A stretch of DNA of 64,000 nt, taken from contig NZ_JBHMFS010000023.1 of the NCBI RefSeq assembly GCF_051433165.1, positions 9,437 through 73,436 of the forward strand, read 5' to 3'. The notes under the pieces were generated by a model. It made no database searches and had not been told where the DNA came from. It saw nothing but the letters and a program-made list of their open reading frames with translations. Made by a program: the position numbers and the translations under genes. Every line of letters begins with the position of its first letter. The first letter of the stretch is position 1. The DNA is from Falsiroseomonas sp051433165 (GTDB taxonomy: Bacteria; Pseudomonadota; Alphaproteobacteria; Acetobacterales; Acetobacteraceae). Below are positions 16,876 through 25,606 of this stretch, one piece after another.

Positions 16876-17039
16876 AGACCGCATGTTGAACGTTGCGTGA
16901 GCACACGAAACAGCGACCTGATAAACGTTGCAGAGTAGAAAATAGCGATTTAGCTTGTCATTTAGGCATGCCAGAAATGAGATCGTAAGCAATATTTAGA
17001 TCGATTGGCCGGCGAATCTTCGCCCAAGGAAATGGAACC
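16876..17039 (+). promoter_or_regulatory. AT-rich gap before secretin gene
   Basis: About 160 bp without coding potential and clearly AT-richer than the flanks (for example ATAAACGTTGCAGAGTAGAA and AGCAATATTTAGATCG). It separates the pseudopilin genes from cpaC and may hold an internal promoter. AAGGAAATGGAACC just before GTG 17040 is the likely ribosome site. Confidence 0.4.
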
Positions 17040-18653
17040 GTGTTCGAAAGCAAAACAGATCCCGGAACCTTATTCCATAGTAAAACGAGCAATGTTGCTC
17101 TTGCGGCACGGCGTCCAGCCAGAGAGCCGGGCGCTGCCTGGACGGGTGCCCCATGGTTGGGCGTGGCCGTTGTTGCTGCAGTCATGGCGACTGCCCCAGA
17201 CTTCGCCTGGTCACAGACTCCTTCGCGGGTGGCGCCGGTCGATCCCCGTTCGGCACCGGCAGCGCCAGCGGTGTCGTTGACGCGCGAGGTCGCGCCTACA
17301 ATCCCCATCACCTTGTCCGCCGGTACCGGCCGACTTCTGCGGCTGCCTGGCGCCGCAACCTCTGTCATCACGGCTGAACCGCGGATCGTCCGGGTCGAGC
17401 CGACTTCACCGACTTCGCTGTTCCTGATGGCTGTTGCGCCGGGGCGCACGACGGTGGTGGCGACCGCTGAGGATGGGTCTGCAGTTGCCGAGTATGAGGT
17501 GACCGTGACGCCTGGCGCCTTCGAGCAGACCGGCGACCGCACCCCGGCGCCGAGCGCGGGCGCTGTCGAAAGCGCCATTCGGCGGACGCTGAGGGGCTCG
17601 GACTCGGTGCGCGTCGCCGCGGCTGGCCGCAATGGCTTTGTCCTGAGCGGCACCGTTGCGAATGCGGCAGATGCCCAGCGCGCCGAGATGGTCGCGCGCG
17701 TTCTCGCCGGAGACGAGCGCACGGTTGTCAACAACCTCCAGCTGCTCTCCGCAATCCAAGTGAATGTCCGGGTGCGTATCGCCGAAGTCTCGCGCCAGGT
17801 GACCCGCGAGCTGGGGCTGAACTGGCGCGCCTTTGGGCAGACAGGCAGCTTCCTGATGGGCCTGCGAAGCGGCCCGGCTGCACTTTCCGTGGCCGGCGCT
17901 GTGCTTTCAGGCGGAAGCTCCCTCGTTACCAGCCCCAGCCGTGTGGGGCTCGGCCTGACGGGCAACAACTATGATATCAATGCTGTTATCGACGCACTTG
18001 CCGCGGACCAGTTGATCTCGATCTTGGCAGAGCCGAACCTGACGGCCCAATCGGGTGAAACGGCCAGCTTCCTGGCCGGAGGCGAGTTCCCGATTCCCAT
18101 TGCGGCGACATCAACTGGGCAGATCACCATAGAGTTCAAGCAGTTTGGCGTCAGCCTCGCTTTTGTGCCTACCGTCATGGGCCCAGATCGGGTGAACCTG
18201 CGAATCCGTCCTGAGGTCAGCGAGCTGACTGACCAGGGCGCGGTGACGGTACCGCTTGGTGGGACAGGCACCACTGTCACCATCCCCGCGCTCGCCGTCC
18301 GACGCGCGGAAACCACTGTGGAACTCGGCAGTGGGCAGAGCTTCGCCATCGCAGGCCTCCTCCAGCGCAACTCGCGGCAGAGCGGGTCTGGCGTCAGCGG
18401 CATCGGCGAGGTGCCCATACTGGGCGCGCTGTTCCGCTCAGACCGGTTTCAGCGCAACGAGACCGAGTTGGTGATCATCGTCACGCCCTATCTGGTCCGC
18501 CCGGTATCCGAGCCAGGAGCTCTCGGCGCGCCAACAGACGGCTTCCGCCCCGCGACCGACATCGATCGCGTCCTATTCCAGCGCCAGATTGCTCGGGGTT
18601 CCAACGCACCGCAGCTGCGCGGCCGGCCAGATGCCGGCTTCATCCTGGAGTGA
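17040..18653 (+). CDS. cpaC: Tad pilus outer-membrane secretin CpaC/RcpA
   Basis: A 537-residue secretin. It has a long N-terminal leader with a hydrophobic core (WLGVAVVAAVMATAPDFAWSQ, residues 39-59), the pilus-formation N domain (LSAGTGRLLRLPGAATSVIT), a BON-like domain and the C-terminal secretin domain. The secretin motifs include ISILAEPNLTAQSGETASFLAGGEFP and VPILGALFRSDRFQRNETEL. It forms the outer-membrane channel for the Flp pilus. The start at GTG 17040 has a purine-rich site upstream. cpaC is here divergent from cpaB, its usual upstream neighbour. Confidence 0.92.
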   Translation: MFESKTDPGTLFHSKTSNVALAARRPAREPGAAWTGAPWLGVAVVAAVMATAPDFAWSQTPSRVAPVDPRSAPAAPAVSLTREVAPTIPITLSAGTGRLLRLPGAATSVITAEPRIVRVEPTSPTSLFLMAVAPGRTTVVATAEDGSAVAEYEVTVTPGAFEQTGDRTPAPSAGAVESAIRRTLRGSDSVRVAAAGRNGFVLSGTVANAADAQRAEMVARVLAGDERTVVNNLQLLSAIQVNVRVRIAEVSRQVTRELGLNWRAFGQTGSFLMGLRSGPAALSVAGAVLSGGSSLVTSPSRVGLGLTGNNYDINAVIDALAADQLISILAEPNLTAQSGETASFLAGGEFPIPIAATSTGQITIEFKQFGVSLAFVPTVMGPDRVNLRIRPEVSELTDQGAVTVPLGGTGTTVTIPALAVRRAETTVELGSGQSFAIAGLLQRNSRQSGSGVSGIGEVPILGALFRSDRFQRNETELVIIVTPYLVRPVSEPGALGAPTDGFRPATDIDRVLFQRQIARGSNAPQLRGRPDAGFILE

Positions 18654-18661
18654 ACGTCGCC

Positions 18662-19006
18662 ATGACCAACCGCACTCTCCGCGCCGGCGCATCCTGGGCG
18701 CTGCTGCTCGGCCTACTGGGCTGCGCGGATGACCCTTTCGAACGGCCCGGCACCTGGCAACCTGCTGGCGTGAACGACCGCAACCTGTCCCTCATGGTGG
18801 CCAGTCCCGGTGATCTCACCCGAGGCGTGGGCGCACTGTCTGAACGCGGTGACGTTGGTGCCACAGCCGTCACGCGCCTCGTGACTGAGCAGCGCCGGCC
18901 GCTTCTTGCGTCGCCTAGTTCGTCTGTCGGAGGATCGCAGCAGCCGACCGCCGATCGGCCACTCCCTGGTCTCGGTTTGGCATCAGGTAGCAGGGGTGCA
19001 CGCTGA
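18662..19006 (+). CDS. cpaD: CpaD-like pilus assembly lipoprotein
   Basis: A short (114-residue) lipoprotein. The signal peptide ends in the lipobox LGLLGC (Cys near residue 21), followed by WQPAGVNDRNLSLMVASPGDL, which resembles the NDxNLxxMVAxPxDL core of CpaD. It is much shorter than Caulobacter-type CpaD. Its TGA overlaps the ATG of tadD by one base. ATG 18662 gives the compact signal peptide; GTG 18650 is an alternative. Confidence 0.75.
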   Translation: MTNRTLRAGASWALLLGLLGCADDPFERPGTWQPAGVNDRNLSLMVASPGDLTRGVGALSERGDVGATAVTRLVTEQRRPLLASPSSSVGGSQQPTADRPLPGLGLASGSRGAR

Positions 19007-19818
19007 TGTGGGTGAGACAGGCGCTAACGGACAAGCCCGCCGTCCCATCGCGTCGTGGCGCCCTTCACGGCATTATAGGTCTCTGTGCGATGAGCATGCT
19101 GTCCGCCTGTGCCGTAACAGGCGCGAACCACGCTTCGGTACGCAACCCCGATGCCGCCTCCCGCGTCCGGGTGGCGATGGCCGCCGAGGCGTCGGGCCAG
19201 CATGACGTCGCCGCCTCAATGTATTCGGCCGCGGCAAATGCGGCGCCGCTGGATGCTGAGATACAGGCCCGCTACGCGGCGGCGTTGGTGCGTGTTGGGC
19301 AGGTTCAGAACGCCGAACAGGTTCTCCTGCGCGCCCTGAACAACAAGCCGCGCGACCCTGGACTGGGGCTGGCCCTTGGCCAGTTGCGGATCCGCACGGG
19401 CGCCGCGGCTGAAGCCATCGCAGCGCTAGAACAGGTACTCGTGCAGCGGCCTCGCGATACTGCCGCGCTTAATGCGCGGGGGGTGGCGCTGGACCTGCTG
19501 GGACGACATGCCGAAGCGCAGCAGAGCTACCGTACTGCACAAGCCATCGATCCTAGTGACATTCCCAGCGCGAACAATCTTGGCTTCTCGCTGATGCTCA
19601 GTGGTCGCCCGATGGAGGCTGTGGCCATACTTTCTGCCCTGCGTCAGCGAACCGCCGCTCCGCTGCGCGTCGCCACCAATCTCGGCATAGCACAGGCCAT
19701 GACGGGTGATTCACGCAATGCCCAAACATCCTTGGGTGGACGGGTCGATGATGAGGACTTGACGCAAATTGTGCGGAGTCTTGCCTCACCCGGCCTTACT
19801 TCAGGGGCCGGCAGCTAA
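19006..19818 (+). CDS. tadD: TPR lipoprotein TadD
   Basis: A 270-residue protein with a signal peptide and lipobox-like LSAC (Cys near 35), then three to four tetratricopeptide repeats (for example AAEAIAALEQVLVQRPRDTA, LNARGVALDLLGRHAEAQQSY). TadD acts as the pilotin-like scaffold for the outer-membrane secretin. It is coupled to cpaD through a 1-nt stop/start overlap. Confidence 0.88.
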   Translation: MWVRQALTDKPAVPSRRGALHGIIGLCAMSMLSACAVTGANHASVRNPDAASRVRVAMAAEASGQHDVAASMYSAAANAAPLDAEIQARYAAALVRVGQVQNAEQVLLRALNNKPRDPGLGLALGQLRIRTGAAAEAIAALEQVLVQRPRDTAALNARGVALDLLGRHAEAQQSYRTAQAIDPSDIPSANNLGFSLMLSGRPMEAVAILSALRQRTAAPLRVATNLGIAQAMTGDSRNAQTSLGGRVDDEDLTQIVRSLASPGLTSGAGS

Positions 19819-19907
19819 GCACACCCTGAATGACGCTCGAAACGTCGCGGCGGCACGACGCGCAATATGCGCGTGAAGGAGGCTGCAACGCCTCGCTGAG
19901 CACAGCC

Positions 19908-20447
19908 ATGATGGACAGGCGCAGCATGCTGTCTGGAATGGCGGGCCTGGCCGCCTCAGTCGTGCCAAGCAGGTCGGCTGACGCTAACCGGCTCATCGAC
20001 CGCTCGCGCCTGATCTGGCTGCGTAACCAAGCAGGTGAGGAATTTGCTGGAGCATTCCGAGGGCCAGAAGGCGTGCCCGCTGCAGAGGTGATGGAACGCC
20101 TCCGCCACCTGTTCCGTGATCTGCGCGCCGAGGCACTCGGCCCGCTGCCGGTAGCGTTGGTGGATGTCCTTTCGCTGATCCAGGCGGGTTGGCGCCATGA
20201 GCGGCCTTTGCTGCTGCATTCCGGATATCGTACGCGCGGTACCAACGCTTTGCTGGAAGGCGCGGCGAGAGCGAGCCTGCATCTTGAGGGACAGGCCGCC
20301 GACTTCGGGATGCGCGGCATTTCCCTGCCGGATCTTGCTGAAGCGGCTTCCGCCTTCTCCAGGATCTTTAGCTTCATGGGCGTCGGGATCTACCGAAATT
20401 TTGTGCATGTAGACGTAGGCCCACGTCGCATGTGGAGGGGGGACTGA
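19908..20447 (+). CDS. Exported M15-type (YcbK/DUF882) peptidase
   Basis: About 179 residues from ATG 19908; the frame is open from ATG 19830. The N-terminus MMDRRSMLSGMAGLAASVV resembles a Tat/Sec leader with twin Arg. The zinc-site motifs of the DUF882/M15A fold are visible: SGYRTRGTN, SLHLEGQAADF and GIYRNFVHVDVGPRRMW (His, Asp, His ligands). Such proteins are predicted murein endopeptidases. Its place right after tadD suggests it opens peptidoglycan for the pilus machine; that role is inference. Confidence 0.82.
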   Translation: MMDRRSMLSGMAGLAASVVPSRSADANRLIDRSRLIWLRNQAGEEFAGAFRGPEGVPAAEVMERLRHLFRDLRAEALGPLPVALVDVLSLIQAGWRHERPLLLHSGYRTRGTNALLEGAARASLHLEGQAADFGMRGISLPDLAEAASAFSRIFSFMGVGIYRNFVHVDVGPRRMWRGD

Positions 20448-20557
20448 CCGTCGGCGGAGCGGATCAGCATATCGCCGACACATGACTGTCTCCAGGTCTG
20501 TCATCCGCATCAAACCCCCGCCCTGATCCTGGTCCAGCCTGGACTTGCTTCCGCGTG
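20448..20557. other. Intergenic, no feature
   Basis: Only the junction between the pilus operon and the istB wreck lies here. No clear terminator or gene is seen. Confidence 0.4.
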
Positions 20558-20979
20558 ATGGCCGACCTCCAGGCCCAGGCCATCCGGCAGCACTGAAAGG
20601 CGCTGCGCATGCCGACCATCGGCGGCAGTTCGGCCGCCTGGCAGAGACCGCGGTGCGGGAACAGCAATCGCATCTCGGCTACCTCGAGGCCCTGCTGGCG
20701 GCCGAGATGGAGGAGCGCGACAGCCGGGCGATCACGCGCCTGCTGCACGACGCGCGGCTGCCGCGGATGAAGACGCTAAAGGCGTCCGAGTTCGATCGCT
20801 CCGGCGTCTTGGCCGCGCAGATGCGCGAGCTGGCCGAGGGGGAGTACGTCACCAAGGCGGAGCCAGTGCTGCTGATCGGCGAGGCAGGCACCGGCAAGAC
20901 CCACCTCGCGACGGGGCTGTGCGTGGCCGCCTGTCGCCAACGGCGGCGGGTGCGGTTCACCACGGCGACCGGATTGATC
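20558..20979 (+). pseudogene. istB-type ATPase, frameshifted and truncated
   Basis: From ATG 20558 the sequence can be read as an IS21 helper ATPase: MADLQAQAIRQH, then a stop caused by a 1-nt loss, a second 1-nt loss near 20615, then a long intact stretch with Walker A LLIGEAGTGKTHLATGL. Homology ends at 20979, where an IS66 left end begins. The ATPase lineage differs from the intact istB at 5602. It is dead three times over: two frameshifts and loss of the 3' half. Confidence 0.8.
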
Positions 20980-21073
20980 GTAAGCGCGGCGAGGAGGCCC
21001 GGCTTCCGGCGCGGGGGTGACCATGCTTGTTCGGCCTGGGGCAGGGAGCTTCGGGCCGACGTTATGGTCGACG
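20980..21073 (+). mobile_element. IS66-family left-end fragment
   Basis: These 94 bp match the left end of the intact IS66 at 28387: GTAAGCGCGGCGAGGAGGCC versus GTAAGCGCAGCGACGAGGCC, then the same CTTCCGGCGCGGG and GCAGGGAGCTTCGGGCCGACG blocks up to ATGGTCGACG, the first codons of tnpA. The remainder was replaced by IS1182-type sequence. Confidence 0.75.
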
Positions 21074-21377
21074 TGTCGTGGTCGGGGTGCAGGTTCGCCG
21101 CCACGTAGCGCACGCCCAGGTCGCGATGCGCCGCCCGCTCGATCCGCCGTGAGGAGAAGATGCCGTTGGCATAGCTGTAGATCAGCAGCGCCAGCAGGAG
21201 GCGCGGGTGATACTGCGCGCGGCCACCTGGGATTAGCCGCACGGCGAAGGCGCTGAGCGGAACACGATCCACCGCCGCCACCACAAAATGCGCCACGTCG
21301 TCGGCCGGCAGCCAATCCTTCAAATCCGGCGGCAGCAGGAACGCTTGGTCCCGGCTAATGGGAATGAACGTCGTCAT
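21074..21377 (-). pseudogene. IS1182-family transposase, N-terminal fragment
   Basis: From ATG 21377 on the minus strand the protein reads MTTFIPISRDQAFLLPPDLK, then LLLALLIYSYANGIFSSRRI and NLHPDHDT, the N-terminal domain of IS1182-type DDE transposases. Similarity stops at about 21074, at the junction with the IS66 fragment, leaving roughly 100 codons and no catalytic core. Confidence 0.75.
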
Positions 21378-21632
21378 GCCCGGCAGATTCGCCGATTTCA
21401 GGGCCGCTGGGAATCCGACAGACTGCTAGAGAGAGACACAACCAAGCTGCATGTCCGGCTTAACGCGGCCACTCCACCCCTACACCACGGTCTTCAACCG
21501 CTCGACCCGATGGCGCCTGAGGACGTGGCGTGGCCGGATGACCTATGGCGGCAAGCTCTTGGCCCTGGCGCATGCCCCGCCGGCCACTAGTTAGCCAAAC
21601 GATTTCGGATAATCTGGCGGAGATGTGGCGCT

Positions 21633-22316
21633 ATGGGAGGATTTAACAGTGGAAGGCGCCTTGGGCTGGCGACGGTGGAGGGCTGCGCCTCAGTGGTGTT
21701 GGACGTGTGTGCGGTGATGCGGCCCGTCACCGCCGAAATCCGCCGACAGCAGGCAGCGCCGATTGCGGAGGGGCAGATAGCTGAGGCGAGCGCCATCCGC
21801 TGGAACTGGACGTGGCAGGGCGATGCGGCCCCCTGGGCGACCGTGGATGTGCATCTGTCTCTCTGCAACGATCATGGCTCGGCACGGCTGAGCTTCGACG
21901 TGGCGCATTACCATTGCCCTACCGGCTTGCAGCAGCAGACGGTGATGATAGAGGCAACGCCCTCCCGCTTCGGTGGGGTTCGGTGGTGGTGGGTCTGCCC
22001 GGCGACCGGGAGGCGGTGCGCGAAGATCTACCTGCCGGATGGCGGCATTCGCTTTCTGAGCAGGGGGCAGGGCGCCTACCGCCTTGCCTATGCCTCGCAG
22101 CGGGGCGACGACATGCAGCGCAGCCACGGGCGGCTTGCGCGGCTGCATCGGCGGCTGGGCGGGCGCTACCGCTTCTTTGACGAGGTGCCGCCGCCGCGCC
22201 CCAAGTGGATGCGCCACGCGACCTATGATCGCCTGTGGGCAGAATGGGAGGCGCAGATAGAGCGGCATGAAGGCATCTACGAGGCGGGCGCGGCGCGGCT
22301 GCGAGCAAGGCTGTAG
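21633..22316 (+). CDS. Hypothetical protein, zinc-ribbon-like
   Basis: A 227-residue protein starting MGGFNSGRRLG. It has a central Cys/Trp-rich stretch (VRWWWVCPATGRRCAKIYL, about residues 120-138) that may be a metal-binding knuckle, then a basic C-terminus (MQRSHGRLARLHRRLGGRYRF) that could bind nucleic acid. I recall similar uncharacterised proteins next to mobile elements in alphaproteobacteria, but know no function. No operon partner; it lies between IS wreckage and the integrase module. Confidence 0.6.
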   Translation: MGGFNSGRRLGLATVEGCASVVLDVCAVMRPVTAEIRRQQAAPIAEGQIAEASAIRWNWTWQGDAAPWATVDVHLSLCNDHGSARLSFDVAHYHCPTGLQQQTVMIEATPSRFGGVRWWWVCPATGRRCAKIYLPDGGIRFLSRGQGAYRLAYASQRGDDMQRSHGRLARLHRRLGGRYRFFDEVPPPRPKWMRHATYDRLWAEWEAQIERHEGIYEAGAARLRARL

Positions 22317-22992
22317 GACACGGGGAAAGCGCCTGCCGCGGCTATGGCGGATCCGCCGCTGCGGTAGCTTCGCTGCCTAGCGTCGGCGTGTGACAGCCTG
22401 CGCGGCCACCCCGGCGCGCTTTGTTCAGTAGCCGTCTGCTTCCCTGTCTGCATACCCATGACTGATTTGTGGACCCTGGCTCGGGCGGCGCTGAAAGCCG
22501 AGCGCGAGACAGAGAACTGGTGGATGACTGCGCCCTCCTGTCATGAAACCTTGCGCGGCCGGAGTTGGCCTACCAGCCCGTATGCCGCGCGAGTGGCAAA
22601 TATGCCGCGCGAGTGGCAAAGCCAAATGACTGCGTGACCGACCTTCCCGACGCTGCCTCCATCCGAAGGGGGCGTCTACTACCGTGCATGCCAATCGCTG
22701 GCCGGATTGGGGGTAGAGATGGGGGTAAGACACGAATTTGTACGAAAAACAGCAACGAATTCACTACGATAGCGCAGGGTTTTGGCGGATAGGGTGGCCG
22801 CCATACTGATGGTCGTGGTTATCCGCTGGCGTTCGTCTCCTCGCCCGATCAGGTAGCCAATACGTTGAATTGTTTGGATTTCATGAAGTTGTTCGTTCTC
22901 ATTTGATCGCTTGCGTTCATGGCCGTTCGGCTATTTTATGTGGGGAACGTCGTGGGGACAGATATGGGTTCCGCATCATCAGGATACACATC
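22317..22992. other. Non-coding att-side region of integrated element
   Basis: About 680 bp without a gene. It contains a perfect 20-bp tandem duplication (22581-22620) and paired short direct repeats that look like integrase arm sites: TTGGGGGTAGAGATGGGGGTAAGA near 22707-22731, and GTGGGGAACGTCGTGGGGAC near 22940-22960 just before the integrase start. GC drops from about 22730 on. No tRNA was found at the junction. Confidence 0.5.
22581..22620 (+). repeat. Perfect 20-bp tandem duplication
   Basis: TATGCCGCGCGAGTGGCAAA occurs twice in direct succession (22581-22600 and 22601-22620). It lies about 370 bp before the integrase gene, near the presumed left boundary of the element. Confidence 0.9.
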
Positions 22993-24267
22993 ATGCCAAA
23001 GCGTGCGGCGGGACTAACAGCGGCGGGTGTGCGGGCCGCCAAGCCAGGCATCCAAGTCGACGGCGCGGGCCTGATGCTCGTGGTAAAGCCAACCGGCACC
23101 GCAACTTGGATGTTCCGCTACACCTTCGGGGGTAGGCGACGGGACATGGGCCTCGGCCCCGCGCGTGGATCCGATGCCGTGCCACTCGCCGCCGTGCGCG
23201 AAAAGGCAGCCGACATGAGGCGGCTCGTTGCCGCTGGCACCGACCCGTTGGACCGCCGAGCGTCAGAGGTGGCAGCCCGGGCTGCGGCAGCGGAAGTCGC
23301 GCGCCGTGCGGTCACCTTCAGCCAGGCGACTGAGCGCTACTTGGCCGCCCACGAGGCAGGTTGGCGCAACGAGAAGCATCGGGCGCAGTGGGCCATGACC
23401 TTACGCGAGTATGCCGGACCTCATCTCGGGGCGATGCCAGTCACAGCGATCGAGACCCCGAACGTCGTCGAGGTCCTTCGACCGATTTGGCACGTCAAGC
23501 CCGAGACGGCGTCTCGGCTGCGCGGGCGGATCGAGGCGGTGCTGGACTTCGCGACCGTTCACGGCTGGCGCGATGCGGCCAACCCGGCACGTTGGCGCGG
23601 CCATCTGGACAAGCTGTTTCCGGCCCGGGGCAAGGTGCGGCCGGTGCGCCATCACGCCGCATTGCCGTGGGCCGACCTTGCTGATTTCATGGGTGCGCTG
23701 CGGCGACGGGAGGGAGCAGCAGCTCGCGCACTCGAGTTCTGCATCTTGACCGCCGCGCGGTCCGGCGAAGTTCTCGGGGCGCGATGGTCCGAGGTGGATC
23801 TCCAGAACGCTATTTGGACGATCCCGGCGCAACGTATGAAGGCTGGCAAGACGCACAGGGTGCCGCTTTCCGACGCTGCAGTTGAACTCTTGCAGACGGT
23901 TGGGCTGTTGCGCGACAGAAGCGAAGTGGACCCGTTCGTATTTCCGGGCCAGGGCAAAGAGCGACCGCTCTCCGTGATGGCAGTGACGATGGTTCTGCGC
24001 CGCCTGAAACGGGGCGACGTCACGCCTCACGGCTTCCGGTCCACCTTTAGGGACTGGTGCGGTGAAACGACGACGCACAGCCGGGAGGTGGTTGAGGCCG
24101 CGCTAGCGCACAGGGTCGGCGATAAGGTGGAGCAAGCCTATGCGCGCGGCGACCTGTTCGCTAAGCGCCGTACCCTGATGCAAGACTGGGCGCGGTCATG
24201 TTCGAGCAATAGCACCGCCGATGAAGCACATCCCTTCGAGCCCCGGCTGCAAGGCGCCGGCGCGTGA
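22993..24267 (+). CDS. int: Tyrosine recombinase/integrase (P4/CP4-57 type)
   Basis: A 424-residue integrase. The N-terminal DUF4102-type arm-binding domain (MPKRAAGLTAAGVRAAKPG, FRYTFGGRRRDMGLG) is followed by a SAM-like core-binding domain and the catalytic domain. Catalytic residues: Arg near 256 (TAARSGEVLG), His-x-x-Arg near 346-349 (HGFRSTFRDW), His near 372 (AHRVGD) and the Tyr nucleophile near 383 (AYARGD). ATG 22993 starts right at the arm-binding domain. It heads a four-gene plus-strand module and should catalyse integration and excision of the element. Confidence 0.92.
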   Translation: MPKRAAGLTAAGVRAAKPGIQVDGAGLMLVVKPTGTATWMFRYTFGGRRRDMGLGPARGSDAVPLAAVREKAADMRRLVAAGTDPLDRRASEVAARAAAAEVARRAVTFSQATERYLAAHEAGWRNEKHRAQWAMTLREYAGPHLGAMPVTAIETPNVVEVLRPIWHVKPETASRLRGRIEAVLDFATVHGWRDAANPARWRGHLDKLFPARGKVRPVRHHAALPWADLADFMGALRRREGAAARALEFCILTAARSGEVLGARWSEVDLQNAIWTIPAQRMKAGKTHRVPLSDAAVELLQTVGLLRDRSEVDPFVFPGQGKERPLSVMAVTMVLRRLKRGDVTPHGFRSTFRDWCGETTTHSREVVEAALAHRVGDKVEQAYARGDLFAKRRTLMQDWARSCSSNSTADEAHPFEPRLQGAGA

Positions 24268-24416
24268 AGGCCGCATCGGGCACCAGGCTGGTCGGCCGCC
24301 CGCGACCGGCGTCCCTACTCCGCGAGAACGTAAACACGCACAACGTTGGCTCTCTTAGCCCGGGCGCAACAGCTAAACGCAGAGACACAGCTCACTCGGC
24401 GCCCGAGCGAACGCAA

Positions 24417-25100
24417 ATGGGAGGCGAAGCAGTTGCTTCCATCGGTGAGGTTATAGGGTCTGTCGTCAAGCTCAAGCATAGGCGCATCACAGCCGAGGTT
24501 TTCCAGCGCATCCACGAGCAGACACAAGGCAGCAAGCGCATGGCTCTCGTGCACGATGCCGAGTTACTCAGTGTGATGCTCTCCAAGCTGCTCCTGCGGC
24601 TGGTTAAGCGTGCACGTCCCGATGCGACGGAAGCTCAAGCCAAGCTGGTAAGTGGTCGCCTTGAAGCTCTCCAGCGAGCCATTGCCGAAAGCTCAGAGAC
24701 ACGGGTTCCGCCGCCTCCCATCCCAGCAGATTGGCTCAACGCGATGCAGTCTTGGATCGAGGGCCACGCGTGGTCTTTTAAAGACCAGGGGCGCGGAGAA
24801 ATCTCCTTCAACATCCATGTTTATCCAAGCCTCCTTGCGTTCTACGAGTTTGCCTTCGGCAGGCCCGCATCCGCCTCACCAGGACCCACACATCGGTTCC
24901 TGCGCGCGTGCGTTGCCGAGGTTCGCAGCGTTCTCACAGATCAAGGTTACACGGCAAAGAGATGGACGCTTGCCGGTGATGACGCTGTCGAAAAGCAAAT
25001 AACTAGCCGCTGGAAGGCACCTTACCAAGAAAGAGCAAGGCGTGAGGTCCAAAAGCTATTCGTGTCCGTCAGGGCAGACTACCGAATTCAGGTAGGCTGA
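24417..25100 (+). CDS. Hypothetical protein of the integrated element
   Basis: A 227-residue soluble protein from ATG 24417; the frame is open from GTG 24264, which overlaps the integrase stop. Mostly alpha-helical by composition, with a basic segment (VVKLKHRRITAEVFQRIHEQ), a leucine-rich stretch (LLSVMLSKLLLRLVKRARPD) and a basic C-terminus. I recognise no family. GC is lower than in the host genes. Its place between int and the AlpA-like gene suggests an accessory or regulatory role in the element. Confidence 0.6.
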   Translation: MGGEAVASIGEVIGSVVKLKHRRITAEVFQRIHEQTQGSKRMALVHDAELLSVMLSKLLLRLVKRARPDATEAQAKLVSGRLEALQRAIAESSETRVPPPPIPADWLNAMQSWIEGHAWSFKDQGRGEISFNIHVYPSLLAFYEFAFGRPASASPGPTHRFLRACVAEVRSVLTDQGYTAKRWTLAGDDAVEKQITSRWKAPYQERARREVQKLFVSVRADYRIQVG

Positions 25101-25104
25101 CCGG

Positions 25105-25172
25105 CACCTTTTTTTCGGGGGAAAAATGGCCCCCTCTCTGCAGCGATTTTCTCCCCTGCAAGCAAAAAGGTG
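25105..25172. repeat. Structured inverted repeat in element
   Basis: CACCTTTTT (from 25105) pairs with AAAAAGGTG (25164-25172), a perfect 9-bp inverted repeat. It encloses GGGGGAAAAATGGCCCCC and CTGCAG/CCCTGCA blocks that can form inner hairpins. It lies between the hypothetical gene and the AlpA-like gene. It could be a terminator, an operator or part of a replication origin recognised by the primase/helicase. Confidence 0.5.
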
Positions 25173-25225
25173 TTTCAGGTCAATTCCGTCTCAGACCGCC
25201 CGATCATGGGCAGGGGAGCACGGAC

Positions 25226-25606
25226 ATGAAGCCTCAAGACAGTCAACTGCGTAAGCCCAACGATGCTCATCGAGGTCAGCCGGCCATGAGCAAAGGGCTC
25301 GCCCACGAGCACTCGCACGCTAACCTCCCCCACTCGGCGCAGCTCAATTCGAGCGTCGCCATTCTCGAGGCCCCGACGAAAAGCACGCTGCGGCTAAGCG
25401 CGGGCGCAAGCATTTTATCGGTCCTGCTCGTGCCCCTGGACGCCGCGTTCCGCAGCCTGGGCATCGGGCGCACAAAGGGATACGAGCTCATCGGCTCTGG
25501 CCACCTCATCATGGTAAAAATCGGTACAAAAAGCTTGATAACGGCGGATAGCCTGGAGCGCTTCGTTGCAAGCCTTGCTCACACCAATGCGGCGTCGGGC
25601 CGGTGA
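25226..25606 (+). CDS. AlpA/excisionase-like DNA-binding protein
   Basis: A 126-residue protein. The N-terminal 65 residues are low-complexity and polar. Residues 70-120 contain a MerR/AlpA-type helix-turn-helix: VPLDAAFRSLGIGRTKGYEL, then a wing (GHLIMVKIGTKSLIT) and ADSLERFVASL, as in excisionase-family regulators. ATG 25226 follows an AGGGGAG site. Its stop overlaps the GTG start of the next gene, so the two are coupled. It probably controls excision or expression of the replication gene. Confidence 0.75.
   Translation: MKPQDSQLRKPNDAHRGQPAMSKGLAHEHSHANLPHSAQLNSSVAILEAPTKSTLRLSAGASILSVLLVPLDAAFRSLGIGRTKGYELIGSGHLIMVKIGTKSLITADSLERFVASLAHTNAASGR

Noticed and set aside
22870..22992. Longer integrase start upstream of ATG 22993
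   Set aside because: The extra 41 residues have no similarity to the arm-binding domain, which begins at ATG 22993, and they overlap the arm-site-like repeats.
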